Part shown: positions 38,601 through 51,200 of the stretch, piece by piece
How the letters are laid out: the number at the start of each line of letters is the position of its first letter
Numbering within the stretch: the stretch's first letter is position 1
NCBI GenBank assembly: GCA_905250075.1
Contig: CAJNOP010000498.1
Coordinates: forward strand, 12,524-76,523
Direction: 5' to 3'
DNA length: 64,000 bases
Source of the DNA: Rotaria sp. Silwood1
Lineage: Eukaryota; Rotifera; Eurotatoria; Philodinida; Philodinidae
Program-made: the position numbers and the translations under genes
Notes under the pieces: generated by a model
Databases searched by the model: none
What the model saw: the letters and a program-made list of their open reading frames with translations, nothing else
What the model was told of the DNA's origin: nothing

Positions 38601-38972
38601 TGATTTATTCTCACCTGGATTTTCTTTCCATCCACGTGCAACAGCTGATACATCTTCATAAAAACCAGAAATAATAGCAACATGACCTGGTCGAGATTCA
38701 GTTGGTACACGTGTATGTGAAATACCACTTAAACTTGTTCTATTCTGAATAATAGAATTAAGATAAGGTGTATTATTCAATTGTTGAAACAATTTATCAG
38801 ATCGAAGACCATCAGCAACAAAAAGTACAAGACGTTTAGCACGTGGTATTTGAGTTGAACGATGTACAGGCATTCCATGATTAATTGGTGATGTAAAATA
38901 AACATCAAATATTGAATAAAATAATACTAAATGACTTAAAAGAATAAGAATAATAAAACGTGTTGTTTCCAT
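35659..38972 (-). CDS. PIGN: GPI ethanolamine phosphate transferase 1
   Basis: Exons 38615-38972, 37828-38244, 37358-37759, 36854-37304 and 35659-36577 join to 848 aa (human PIGN is about 930). The enzyme adds ethanolamine phosphate to the first mannose of the GPI anchor precursor in the endoplasmic reticulum. A short N-terminal membrane segment leads into a lumenal alkaline-phosphatase-fold domain with metal and catalytic motifs: VADGLRSD (Asp54), [10 protein letters not shown] (nucleophile Thr91), [15 protein letters not shown] and [23 protein letters not shown] and GSPDIVPMF are family signatures. The second half has many membrane helices and the C-terminal signature [20 protein letters not shown] with [14 protein letters not shown]. 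The fourth intron (276 nt) contains an inverted-repeat element; other introns are 53-370 nt. All joins keep frame. Confidence 0.93.
36652..36802. mobile_element. Palindromic MITE in a PIGN intron
   Basis: The 151-bp element has terminal inverted repeats of about 30 bp with two or three mismatches (AGTGTCACATATACAAAATT at the left, reverse complement at the right). The interior is three 21-bp tandem units, each a small palindrome (GGAGATTCCGCATCTCC type). It is far GC-richer than the surrounding intron and does not disturb either splice site. Because of the symmetry, each strand has an open frame giving almost the same peptide (SHIQNFGDA...SP.GD), which is a consequence of the repeat and not evidence for a protein. 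Confidence 0.8.
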
Positions 38973-39318
38973 TATCTTCTTTAAACCATCTGCAAATTAT
39001 ATTAGCACATTTATTATTCTTTTAGCTAAACGTTTTAAATTTTACTTTCAATCATTTCAAAAATGAAAACAAAAAAAACAAAAAAAAAGAATTACAAAAT
39101 CATCCATACACTGTTAAACAGACACTAACCAAAACAAAAAAAAAAGAAAACTACCAAATAAAAAAAACACACACACACTCGAAAAAAAAATGTTGCAGAG
39201 TGAATAAACAAAATGATTATGAGATCGTTTTAAAAACAAAAAAGAATCAAAACAATAAAGTGTATCTGAACGAAATAAATTTATTTAATTACAATGAAAA
39301 TTATTACACATATATGTT

Positions 39319-41150
39319 TCATATGTAGCTATCACGTTGACGAAGATAACAAAGTAAACCAAGAGCAGCAACAATACAAAAACCCTTTAAAAAAAAAAGA
39401 AAAGCAAAAAGTATAAAATTTTGTTTAAAAAAAAAACACCTACAGCTCGGCATAGTTAACACTAATTTTTTGTAGAGCTCAACTAAGCAATATGAATTCC
39501 CGTCAATCTTGAGAAATTTTCATTTTTTATTCTTCTCACTGATGATGAATCTCATAAGTGATCACTCCCCCCCTCCCCCAAGCCAATTCTAATAGCCTTG
39601 AGGCATCTCTGCATATAACCGATAACCAATGGCTTTAATCTACTACTGATACAACGCAGACAAAGAAAAGCTAATTACACATTGACTATACAAGTTTGTA
39701 TTATTACTATATTCAATCGATACAACAGTTATCTCATCAACAAATCTGATCTTTTTCATTCAAGTATATGTATATATCAAGAAGCCAGAATCGTTAATCA
39801 TTTGACATATCAACGTTTTCTGCTTATCGTTTTTTTTTTGTTTTAGTACCATAGTTATACCAAATATATTTCTCAATATAAAATTTATTAAAATAAGTGT
39901 AGAGATAAATGATATGTCAATCGAACTCGATTATATTTCCAATGTTCATTCAACTGATCATTAATCATACATTGTACTAAACATGAACATACGATAGCAA
40001 TCAATAATATGAATACTCCTCTTCCCATCTATGTTAGATATATGATAAAAGCCATCACAAATCATTAAACATATTCTTTCATTTCTTTTTTGAACTCAAG
40101 AAATCTAAACTTACTTCAACAAAAACAAGAACAAATGAAAGTATGCCAACAATCATTAAATTACGATTTATTTCCATTTGAATCATATTAAAACAACCCT
40201 ATATAAGAGACGAAAAAAAAACCAAAGCTTTCTAAGCTCATCTACTTATTTTTTTCTGATTTAAAACATACATCTGTATAAATTAATCCATTAGTTTCAT
40301 TAATATTAATTTGTTTTCCACAATCAAGTTTTTCTTCAATACAACATGTATCAGGAACATAAGTTTGTCCTGACCAAATATCAGCATTAAACCAATCACG
40401 ATATTCATCAATACCACAACAATCAAGCTACAAAAACAAAAAAAAAGATTTTTGAATCAAATAAGTTTTTTTTTTCTTCAAAATTTACTCTTCTTTGAAT
40501 TGCATCCATTTTTATACGAAAAGTATTTTCTTGATTTGGATATTGATGAATATTATTTAATAATTCTTTTCGAGCTGATATTGCCATCTTTATTTGAATA
40601 AAATCATAATATAAAATATAGAACTTAAACTTTTGAACTTACTCGTTCATTTAAAGCAATAACAAATACGACACCAACTAATAATCCAGCAAAGATTATA
40701 ATCATTGTTATAATATACTAATATAGAATATTAAAAAAAATTCAAATTTCAAAAACAAAATTGTTGTTTTTTTTCTTATTACAATAAAAAGTAAAGGTTT
40801 TTTTTCAAACCAAGCACCCAGACATCCGATAAGACCAAGTAACATTGAACATTTCGCTAAAAAACATCAATCAAATCGATTAATTCTGAACAAAGATTAT
40901 TAATGCATATTAAACCTGAGATAATCAATACAACAGGTGCAGTAAACCATTGATTACCCATTAAAGGACTATAATCAGAAGATTTTAAATGTAACAACCA
41001 ACTAAATATAACAATTGCAACAGCCAAAGCCTATTTAAACAAAATTTTTACTAATGAATTCAAAAAATAAAAGCTCAAATTCAAACTCACAAAAAAACAT
41101 ATATTTATAATTGAAAAAACATATCGAAATAGCATATAATTCGATGACAT
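39319..41150 (-). CDS. Tetraspanin with two candidate last exons
   Basis: Seven shared exons (41091-41150, 40916-41030, 40783-40856, 40643-40717, 40489-40587, 40272-40427, 40115-40198) encode membrane helices 1-3, the small loop and the large extracellular loop. That loop carries the signature LDCCGIDEYRDWF, then PDTCC, LDCGK and DGCF, the expected cysteines of the family. The start of helix 4 is LMIVGILSFVLVFVE. From that codon boundary two acceptors fit: exon 39319-39384 adds GFCIVAALGLLCYLRQRDSYI and stops (242 aa), while exon 39888-40028 adds MGRGVFILLIAIVCSCLVQC plus a longer basic tail and stops (267 aa). Tetraspanins organise membrane microdomains by binding other membrane proteins. 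Which ending is used, or whether both are, needs transcript data. Confidence 0.88.
39888..40028 (-). other. Alternative last exon of the tetraspanin
   Basis: The acceptor TCTAACATAG precedes ATGGGAAGAGG in the same phase as the distal exon at 39384. The 46 codons before the TAA encode a hydrophobic stretch able to finish helix 4 and a cytoplasmic tail different from the distal version. The intron to it is 86 nt, against about 730 nt for the distal exon. Confidence 0.6.
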
Positions 41151-42855
41151 TTTTGAAAACGAAATGTTCAATGTGAATGAGCTTACAAAAAGTTATACAT
41201 CAGATAGATTTTTTTTTTTCTTGCTTCCTTGTACAAACACTTTTCACCATTGAATCAAAATTATAACGTTGCCTCTTCAAAAGCGAAGAGGGCGCTCAAT
41301 ACCAATAGTTGAAAGACATTTGTACAACCATATGACTTTATATTTTTTCGAAAAGAAAAGAAACAAACATTTATTGCTTCTTCCCATAATATTCATTCGA
41401 TTGAATTCTTAGATTACGCGATCAAATAAACACTTCTATATATTTTCATGACATTTCTATTCAATACTCACTATCTATCATCAAATAATGAATAACTTGA
41501 AATAGAAATTGAATGATCGGATGAAGATCAGTTCTCGAATTCAATCGCACATATCATTCGAATGTAGTAAGAAAAAACAAAAAAATGATAATATGAATCT
41601 GGATGTTTTCTTTTTTTTTAATATCGAAACAAAAGATATTTTTACAATGATTGCTACTCATGATTGAGTTAAGATCAGATGTTTCAATTGTTCGCATTTG
41701 AAGAAAATAAAAATTTTTTATAATAGTTTTGAATTTTTTATGATGATTTGATGAGTGAGAGAAAATTCTAGAATAATTTGGTTTTCCTGGCCTTTGTTGT
41801 TGAGATATGAAAATTTTACTGATTTTTTTCTTCCTCTTCATCAGTTGTAACTTTTCTAGTATCTTCTTTTCTAATCTTTTTATGTTGAGAAAAATTCATT
41901 TTGTCACATATTAATATTTTATTTAAAATCCATTGGCATCTCAGTCCACATATACCTAAGGAATCTAAGTAAATCATTCAAAAATCGAGTAGAATGAAAT
42001 ATACAAGAAACATCTATTTCTTTACAGTATGTTAAATCTGTTTCACTATCTTTTAATTGATAGGTTTACATTTTGTTTTAATTCTTCTTTGCTCACTTGT
42101 TTTCCATTTAACAGAAAGAGACAATGGAAATGAACCTGTCCCAATAATCATCTTTAAAAGAAAAAAACATCGCTATACTTGATTCAAGACGTTTAAATAT
42201 TACTTTGATTATAATGCATTTGTTCTTCCATGCCGAAAGAAAAAGGTACAGTTGAAGTCTTCATACATCAAGATTTTCAAAGCCCGTAAGACTTCGAAAA
42301 ACTTGATGAGCTCTCATCTGACTTTTTGAGACTTTATATCACTTCAGGAATCCCACAGCATCCAGTTTCTATTTTGTCTGAGACTCTATTTGAAGTAATA
42401 AGTCGAATGTAGTAGAAGTTCAGAAGGTCATTTTTCGCCTAAAAAAATTGATGAACTTTTTTTACAGTTTATTGCTCTCAATAGATAAAATCGTAATGAT
42501 TAGTGTTTGTAGGATGCCCTTTGAAGAAAAATGCCGAGAACTGTCAATCAGTGTGTAATGAAGTCATAAATAAATTTCCAATGCTAATGGCAATATATAA
42601 TCATAAACTGTTATATGTATATCAAGTATGTTTATTGAAATGGAAATAAAGGCTTGTACCCAATTAGCATAACATATTAACAAATATTTTTCGTCTGATT
42701 TTTTTTTGTTGCTTATGGTCGAATGATTATTTTTAGCAATATTAGTTGCTGCGCAACATTAATGATATAAACAAAACTCATTAAGTGTAATGTTGTGCAT
42801 TTGTACAAAAGACTGTGTCAGCTTTTTTTGTATTAGTGTTAGTTATTGAGGATGA
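41151..42855. other. Gene-free stretch
   Basis: AT-rich, with no supported gene. The 95-codon frame at 41554-41841 (minus) is Lys/Ile/Phe-rich and matches nothing. Near 42258-42308 AGTCTTCATACATCAAG and CTTCGAAAAACTTGATGAG form a small imperfect inverted repeat. Confidence 0.5.
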
Positions 42856-42902
42856 ATGTGGGTGTTCATGAAGACTAGAACAACACAAATCTACACCCAC
42901 GC
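42856..42902. repeat. Telomere-like fold-back
   Basis: AATGTGGGTGTTC and, after about 25 bp, CTACACCCACGC. It immediately precedes the long inverted repeat. Confidence 0.6.
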
Positions 42903-42925
42903 AGTTCACATAGTGTTACACTGTC

Positions 42926-44347
42926 ATTTTATGCTTTAGAATGTGAAGGAGATGTTCGACAGTTGTCAAAGAAATCAAAAACAAATATACCATCTCACTT
43001 AAAATCTTCGCAGGCAATGGTTACTGTCTTCAAGATGATACTGTCAACAAAATGGAAACTACAAAATGACTGAGTGAATTCGCTTGAAGTAGAAAAATAG
43101 TCACTAATTCATTTTCTTCTGCTTGGCCTTGTTTTTTCTTGTTGTTGCAATATAATACCATCACACTTGAAACTTTCGTCTGTTCTTACAGCAACATATG
43201 ATCGAAAGAAAGAGTAAACATAAGCAGCTGAAAAAAAAACAAATTGCGTTGTATTTTTTATGGACAAAACTAGATGAGATAGAAATAATTAATTCGACTC
43301 AATATTTTACGTTACCAAATTCACTACAAAGCTGAATACATTCATTTAGAGTTTGAATGTTGTTGAAATAGGTGTGACTGCTTTAGCTTGATCCACACCC
43401 GCCCATCCACACTCACACTCATAATGATATTTAAGTTCAGTATGGAGAATATTTTGTTTTCATGATCATAATGACGGGTTAGTTCTAAGTTAAAATAATC
43501 TTGAGCAACAAGTCTAATAAAGAATATGTTTCTTGATTGAAAACATGTCGTGCAGTCATTTTAGTGCTCCTTTTGAAACATACTTTGAAAGAATTCTTGA
43601 GATTCTCTAAAGGAAAAAACCTTCCCATGGTCGTAGTATCTAGTGGACGCAGTGTACACTCGCATGTCTAACACATGAAGAGATCTTTGTGAAATAGTAC
43701 CATATCAAGAGAAATTCCGTTATGTATTCAATGAAAGGCTTCTCCATCTTTGACCTTCTTCTACTAATGCAGAAAGGTTCTCATCACAAAACAGAATATG
43801 AAGCGTGGGTATCGATCAAGTTGAAACAGTCACGCCTAATCTACTTACATTCAAACTCTAAATGCATGTATTCAATTTTGCAGTGAACTTAGTAACGTAA
43901 AATATTGAGTCGAAACAATTATTTCTCTCTCATCTGGTTTTGTCCATTAAAAATGCAAAGTAACTTGCTTTTATTTTCAGCTGTTTACCCATATGTTCGA
44001 TTGCGATCAAACTACGACGCAGTTGTTAAAAAAGTGGCGACATGGGTATATTTACTCTTACTTTCGATCGTATGTTGCTGTAAGAACAAACGAAAGCTTC
44101 AAGTATGATGGTAGTTTTTTTGCAACAAAAAGAAAAAAGAAAAGCAAAACAGAAGAACGTAAAGTGGTGCTTATTTCCTTACTGCAAGTGGATCCAGTCA
44201 GTCATTTTGTAGTTTTCATTTTGTCGATAGTGCTGTCTTGAAGACGGTGGAGGGTTGCTGGTGAATAGTTTAAGTAAGACGATATATTTGCTTTTGATTT
44301 ATCCGAAAACTGTCGAACATCTTCTTAAAAACCTAAAGCATAAAAAG
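42926..44347. repeat. Long fold-back element, 1.4 kb
   Basis: The left arm (about 42926-43400) and right arm (about 43803-44347) are reverse complements with indels, roughly 75% identical by eye. Paired landmarks include GCTTTAGAATGTGAAGGAG with CTTCTTAAAAACCTAAAGC, CTTACAGCAACATATGATCG with CGATCGTATGTTGCTGTAAG, and CGACTCAATATTTTACGTTA with TAACGTAAAATATTGAGTCG. The spacer is about 400 bp and begins with C-strand telomere-like repeats (43391-43425). No intact ORF spans either arm, so it is a non-autonomous fold-back or two inverted copies of one element. Confidence 0.75.
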
Positions 44348-44611
44348 ACCTGCACCACTATGCCGACTGCCATAGTTAATAATAACGTATGAATTTTGCA
44401 CGTAGAAATATACACTTTTAGATCTCGATTCAAAGACTCAGTCACTTACAAACAAGCCAATAAAGTCCTAAATCTCAGGTTTATCTCCTAAAATCTATTA
44501 AGATTCATTCGACAGTTGACTTCAGCAAAACAAATGCTGGTTCCAGATACGTTTCGATAACAGCTATCGAATGCACCCGTTTTGATCTCGATCAAATGCT
44601 TCCATCATTGA

Positions 44612-44660
44612 GTGTGGGAGTAGATGTTAGTAATCAAACGATGATTCGCACCCACATCCG
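44612..44660. repeat. Telomere-like fold-back
   Basis: GTGTGGGAGTAGATGT is followed after about 20 bp by CGCACCCACATCC. Confidence 0.6.
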
Positions 44661-44849
44661 AGATGCATATGTGTCGCAGCTCTTCTTGATTGGGAAAGAA
44701 GGATGGAGGACTACGCACCTCTGTGCCACGGCACATATATAAAATGTCAGTGACATAAGAGATTTTTTAGTTTTAGAATAATTGAATTCAACATTCAAAT
44801 TATACATGTATGATAGATTTTGTTGTTTGGAATGGATGTGTGAAAAAGA

Positions 44850-45180
44850 ATTTACAGAAAAGGATGCATGACAAAGAAGATAGAGAAAACAACATAGAGA
44901 AAAGGATGTACGACAAAGAAGATAGAGAAAACAACATAGAGCAAAGGATGTACGACAAATACGATAGAGAAAACATAGAGAAAAAGATGCACAAAAAAGA
45001 AAGTATGGACAAGGACGCACAGAAAAGGGCATACAGAAAATGATTTACAGAAAAGGACATATGGAAAAGAATGTAAAGTAAATATCGTACAGAAGATGAC
45101 TTCCGGAGAAGGAAGTTGATAAAAAACATACAGAAAGCAACGTACAGACAAGAGCATACATATAAGGGTATGCAGAAAAG
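44850..45180. repeat. Minisatellite, about 42-bp unit decaying to shorter units
   Basis: Three neighbouring units of AAAGGATGTACGACAAAG plus AAGATAGAGAAAACAACATA cover about 44857-44983. They are followed by shorter variants built on ACAGAAAAGG / ATACAGAAAA up to about 45180. The overlapping ORFs on both strands are translations of the repeat. Confidence 0.7.
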
Positions 45181-45664
45181 AAAATGTCATGACTAAAGTA
45201 TTATTGTGTTTACGACTTAGTCGTATTTTACATCTCTCCGCGAACATGCTTATTGTTTTTGTATCAACGTTTCTCGTAGCTATCATAAAGAGGATTATAC
45301 GGTCATAAATAAAGTAAGATTTGTAATTTAGCAGAATTTTACATTACTCTGAAAAAAAAATATAAGTATTTACCAAAGAAATGATAAAGCAGATTATATG
45401 AAGTTCTCGTTCGTGAAAGAGCAAATAGTATCAATAGAGTGATTGATCTCAGAAAAATCTCATCCTTCGCTAGCTGATTAATTATATTTTTTATCGTGAT
45501 TAAATATGCTTCTCAAAGTTTGTCAATATATAAAAAAAAAGTTTAATTTTCTATTTATTTTAAGATCTATCTTAAGAAGTCAGTGAACATACAACGCCTA
45601 ATCAAACACTTTTATTCTTGGTAACAAAAAAGCCAATTTCTTTGGTGACTGCGTTGTATCCAAT
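45181..45664. other. Upstream region of the Ebony-like gene
   Basis: No gene seen. It must contain the promoter and 5' UTR of the gene starting at 45665; no core promoter motif could be assigned with confidence. Confidence 0.4.
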
Positions 45665-48231
45665 ATGACTTCACATGAAGTATCATTTCTTGAAGGTGCT
45701 CATACCAACTTCTCTGCTAAGCACAAAACATTACGCGATCTACTAACATCAGTTTTGAACGATGAGGACGATGGAAAAAGTATCTGTGCCAGATCGGACA
45801 AGTGTGAGCTCAGTTTCAGTGATTTAGCAAGCGGTGCATTACGCGTGGCCACATCACTCTCATCTTATGATATTGTTGCTGTTTGTATGCAACCTTCATT
45901 GGAACTCATAGTCACTTTATGCGGCATTGTTCTTCGAGGTATTCCCTATGTTCCTCTTGAGCCCACATTGCCACTCGAACGAATTCAATACATTCTCAAT
46001 GATAGTCAAGCTCAGTTGCTGATCGTTGATCGTGTTCCGTTACTTGTGGATACTACGAAAACCCTTACTTACTCTCAACTTTGTACGAATATCACTAGTT
46101 CCGATAATCAGGAAATGAGAGAAATCACTAGTGAAGACAGCTTCTGTCTGATGTACACGTCTGGCTCAACAGGTCAACCCAAAGGTGTTCGTCTACCTCA
46201 TCGTGCGTTACTTAATCGACTCCATTGGCAATGGTCACATTTTCCTTTTACCAAAGATGATATATGCTGTTTTAAAACGTCTATTTCGTTCGTCGATTCG
46301 ATTGCTGAAATCTTCGCACCATTGTTACGTCGAGTACCGATTGTCATTTTGCCTAAATCTTTACTTCTTGATATCAATCGATTGATCGATGTTTTGTTTG
46401 CAGAATCTATCTCTCGTATAGTCTTGGTTCCATCATTACTCACTGTTTTACTCGATTATTTGAAGAACAATAACAAACAATTGGACTCGTTACGGCTTAT
46501 CGTTTGCAGTGGAGAAACTTTGTCGATTAATCTGATCAAAGTATTTTTTACTTTGAAAGGACGTTTTGCCCCTAAATGTTACTTACTCAACTTTTATGGT
46601 TCAACCGAAGTCATGGCCGATGTAACATATGAAGTTTTCGAATCGGCCGATCATTTAGACGAACGATTTTCTCTCGATGGTCGTACAAGCATTGGATATC
46701 CAATCGAGAATATGCGTGTCGAAATTGTCGAGCCGGACGAAAGAGGTGTCGGCGAATTAGTAGTCAAAGGCGAAGGTGTCGCCAATGGTTATCATAATGT
46801 TGATCCATCAAATATCCTACTATCCAACAAATTCATTCGTGACAACGATGGAAAATTTCGATTTCGCACTGGTGATCTCGGTCGAATTTGGAATGGGCGA
46901 ATTATTCTCTACGGTCGAAATGACACTCAAGTAAGAAAATCTTTTTTTTTTAAAGCTGAGACGTTACTCTTTTCTACTAGATCAAAATTGCTGGTAATCG
47001 AGTCGATCTTAGCGAAATAGAACTCAAACTCAAACAGTATTGTCAATGTCGACAACCAGTGGCTGTTCATTCGTCCACATATGGTCATATTATTGTCTTT
47101 TTAGAAGCAGAAGAAAATCCTTTCAGTTTAAATCATGAATTTTTGTCGAAATATCTTCCTTCGTATGCGATTCCCACACGATTCGTGAAGATTCCTCATT
47201 TGCCATTACTCGTCTCTGGTAAAATCGATCGACAACAGTTGATCAAACTTGTCGATGCTCAGTACACATCGATGCCACTCAAACAAGAAGTAAAAGAAGA
47301 ATCGAATATCAAACAAGCCTTCTATTCGGCATTGGCTGACATTGGCATTCCTCGAACTCACGTTGATCGAAATTTTTTAGCAGCCGGCGGCTCATCGTTG
47401 ACTGCTTTGACACTGATAGCAAAGTTACATCGTATTGGATTCCAAGATCTCAATGTCGAACGTCTGATGTATGCGACTTCGTTGAAAGATATTTTAAATA
47501 ATCGAGCAGTCATTGGACAACAGAAACATTACGATCCGTTTTCTCAATGTGAAGGTCGTTACAAATTCGTGCCACTGGAAAGTGTTGATAAATTTGAAGC
47601 TCAACGCATTCTCATTGAATCTTTTGTGGAATTGAACGAAATTGATGCGCTTGTGCATCATCATCAAGCTGATCTCAAACAACAGTGTAAACTTGAATGG
47701 CTCGCCCTTCTTGATGCATTCTGGTCATACTTTGTCACAGCTGGTCTTTCATTCGGCATTTATGTCAACGATGGACAACTCGTCGGCATTTCTCTGTCGA
47801 AAGATTTAGCCGATCAGCCTCATTTTGACATGCCCGACATGCCATTACTTTCACCACTCTTTGCCGTATTTGAAACAGAAAGAAATAAACTCATTGAAGA
47901 CTTACGATATCGACAACTTCTACCCGAATCGATTATGCACGGTTTCCTAACAGCTGTCAATCCGAATGTTAAACCTGAACAGCGAGTAACAATCATGTAT
48001 CTTCTGGAACGTCACGTCTTGCGTATTGCAGCAACCAAACAATTTCAAGCAGTTGTCACAGCTAATGCGAGCCGTGTGACCCAACAACTAGCCGAACAAG
48101 TTTTTAAGTATGAGTTCAATCAAGTAGTACATGTCAATCAATATCGGGATTCAACAGGAACTTTGGTATTTCCACATGCACAAGACCATCATACGGCAAT
48201 TATCAGCATGAAGTTACTCCATGATCATTGA
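45665..48231 (+). CDS. Ebony-like NRPS-type beta-alanyl/amino-acyl amine synthase
   Basis: Exons 45665-46930 and 46981-48231 with one 50-nt intron join to 838 aa, near insect Ebony (about 880). The adenylation domain shows core motifs YTSGSTGQPKG (164-174), a specificity pocket region ISFVDSIAEIFAPLL, NFYGSTE (about 305), RTGDLGR, GRNDTQIKIAGNRVDLSEIE split by the intron, and SGKIDRQQL. A carrier domain follows with NFLAAGGSSLTAL; the phosphopantetheine Ser is about 561. The last 240 residues lack a condensation domain and match the place of Ebony's amine-selecting, N-acetyltransferase-like domain (FWSYFVTAGLSFGIY). Ebony joins beta-alanine to dopamine or histamine in the cytosol; by layout this enzyme should activate a small amino acid and pass it to an amine. 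Needs a phosphopantetheinyl transferase. A reductase-type relative is less likely because no reductase domain follows. Confidence 0.82.
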
Positions 48232-51200
48232 CAGCTTTTTTTTCTCATTTACTTTTAGTAATAGCACTTTCACCGTGTAAATAAAATCAGTAGTATTCCT
48301 TCTTGGTGTGTTGTGCTTATGAAAGCAAAGCATAGTTTGAGAGTATGAGTGTGGTTGTGAGTGTTCCTCTGATTGTGAATGTCCAGTTCACCCGTACCCA
48401 AACGCTTTTCCCCGCTATTTTAACCTGAGTGTGCCTTCAAATTGATGAATTTAAAATTTAAAATTTAAATAAACCTTTTCTTTGCTTTTTGCTATTCTGA
48501 CATGAAAGTCAGTTTTTCAAATTTGTCAATTATATTCGAACTCGAATAAGCCGACTAATCCGTTGTAAGTTTCTAATACAACAAAAAACCATCTTCAATC
48601 GTATCAACAGTCATGGTTTTCTTTGAATGAAACGATTATTCTGTTCCCCACTATTGAATGGAATACTCTAACCTTTAATTCAACTACTCTTTCAGTTCCA
48701 AATGTAGCAATAATTATAACTTAACAATAGTTAGACAAAAATCATTCAATTGATCAAACACGACTATAATGATTTGACTACACAATAGGATATATGTAGA
48801 TTTGTAGAGGAACACTTGCTCTAGTCAGTGGTTTATATTTTATCGAATTCTGCTGCGAACCGTCGGAGAAGCTTTGGTTGAAAAAAGCATGGATTTTACA
48901 GCTTTATAATGAGATGCTTCGATATCGAAGTTTAAAATTATGTAAAACCAATACAAAACCTAATCCAATCATATGTATACCGTTCGACAGCTCACATTAT
49001 CTACTTTCATCATCTATGTCACTCTTCTCTGTATTCGAGTTTTAATATGGTCGATAATGGTTTGAAAACAATAATTCTATGTATTTTTCGTCATGTCATT
49101 TGAATCAACATTTGTAGCTTCACATTTGAAAATGTGAAACATGTTACAACTATATTACATTGTAGAGATTTCTTTGTTTTTCAAGTTGATATGTAGGGTG
49201 CACCTGTTCGACTTTATTAGTAAACTCGTTAGAGCTGTACTAGACATAAACAGAGCAATAAAAACACACAAGGGTCAACATACGATGACGAAACGATTAG
49301 TCACACTAATAGTTAAATATTACTAAGCGACCAATCAAGAAGTGCTGAAGCAACTGACAGAGACTCATTAAATATTGAAACAACATATAAATAATTCTGC
49401 AACAATGTGGCTGTTAATTCAATTCAGTGTAATCTTTTAAAAAAGCTTGTTGGCGCCGTCCCTTTGGGGTTGCAATGTGGAACTCACATATCTTCTTTGG
49501 TTTCGTTATACTAATCACAAAATATCCAATATTTAAATTCTCCAAAAGATAATAGTTCTTTTCTAATAATAATCGATTATCAGAAAATGCTATCTTTGGA
49601 TGTGAGTGTGTCGCTGGATGTAGNNNNNNNNNNNNNNNNNNNNNNNNNNNNNNNNNNNNNNNNNNNNNNNNNNNNNNNNNNNNNNNNNNNNNNNNNNNNN
49701 NNNNNNNNNNNNNNNNNNNNNNNGTGTGGGTGTGAGTATTATTGTCAGTTGAATTACGATTCACTCTGATCACCCGTACCTCATACTCACGAAATCGTCC
49801 TTCATTCAACTATCGATTCAGCATAGTAATGTTCTGTACAGTGAGACGGCAAGTAAGTTGAGTATCGCACTTTCTCAATAAGCAAGCGAATTAGCGCTAA
49901 ATTATGCACAGTCAGTCTGCTGAACGGTTTTCTCATGATTGCCAGCAAGCAAACGTTATGAAAGTAGATGGTAGTGTAAGAGCTTTATTAAGCTGCATTT
50001 CTATATCATTGATTATTGCGAATGCATTATCGAAACTCGGAAGAAATTTATTATAGTTCGCTGAAGTACATGCACCGATCAGTGAATATAAATGAATCGG
50101 TGAAAAATACCGAACCCACCAGTATTTTCACAGTAGTCAACAGCATGCTTTACGAATTACTATTTTGCCTTATGTTATGTAGACTGTTCAGCAGTCAACG
50201 GTATACCACATATAGAATCATAGTTTAATTTCAGAAATATTGTGGATTTATTTCGCTTTGGTTGATTCATGTATTTGTTAATGTAACCACTGGTCTTTTA
50301 ATCACATAGGCATCAGTTTCAAAGTTTCGAACTGTTCTTGCTCAATAGCGTAAGAGACGAAATCTGACGAGGATATGGATGTACCAGTAGCGACTGATTA
50401 GAAGGGGACATAGTCTAACTCTTGATAAAAGCATCGATGAAATACCTTCTATGCTGTAAATCCTGTATATAACTGGTTATTTTAAAACTTGAATGTATAA
50501 TTTAACAAATTTAATCAATGACTGTAATCTGCTTTACTTGTTGGATACATCTGGTTGAGGTACAGTTCATCAGTGGATGGAGTAGGTTGCTGATTGTGTC
50601 AGCAGGAAGAGCTAGTGAATGACCGAGCGCGAAAACATGTTTATTTGCACTCTTAATTATAAAACTAGAAGAGTTGTTGCCTCATGAAGTTACAGTTGCT
50701 AGAACCTATAGTCTTACAGATGATCACGCGCCATATCGTATAAACCTACATTATAGTATAGGGTTCCAGCGTCATAGCAGCCTTTGGCAGATGCATAGGC
50801 TGTTAGACAGGTTAAGGTATGTGTGGGGCTAAATGTGAATGCGAGTATTGTCTTTCACTAGTTACTCAATCTTGTTAATCTTAAAAGACATTTCTTCACT
50901 CAATTTTTGAAGATGTCACAATCCAGGCTGATGAGAGTTTCGAAAGTGCTTGTAAATGCCCAAAAGATGGATGCCTTTGATGTCTAAACGCGTTTCAGGA
51001 AATGCGATGATAAAAATTGCTGAAATGTAACTTTTAAGTTTTTTTACATCAATATTTTATATTCTCATCATTTATTCTCGTTGACAGGCACAAAATGTGA
51101 ATTCTAAGCATATTTTTATGCGTAGTATTTTCCAAATGCGTGTAAGTGCTCAAAAAGTCCGCTTTTAAACGTCTACACGCATACTACGAATGGTTTTTCT

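Noticed and set aside
41554..41841. 95-codon minus-strand ORF
   Set aside because: Low-complexity Lys/Ile/Phe composition typical of AT-rich non-coding DNA; no homologue recognised.
44634..45286. Cys/Ser/Phe-rich ORFs on the minus strand and the Lys/Arg-rich ORF on the plus strand
   Set aside because: All are readings of the 42-bp minisatellite and its shorter derivatives.
49414..49809. ORFs spanning the run of N
   Set aside because: They read through unknown sequence and repeats and cannot be supported.
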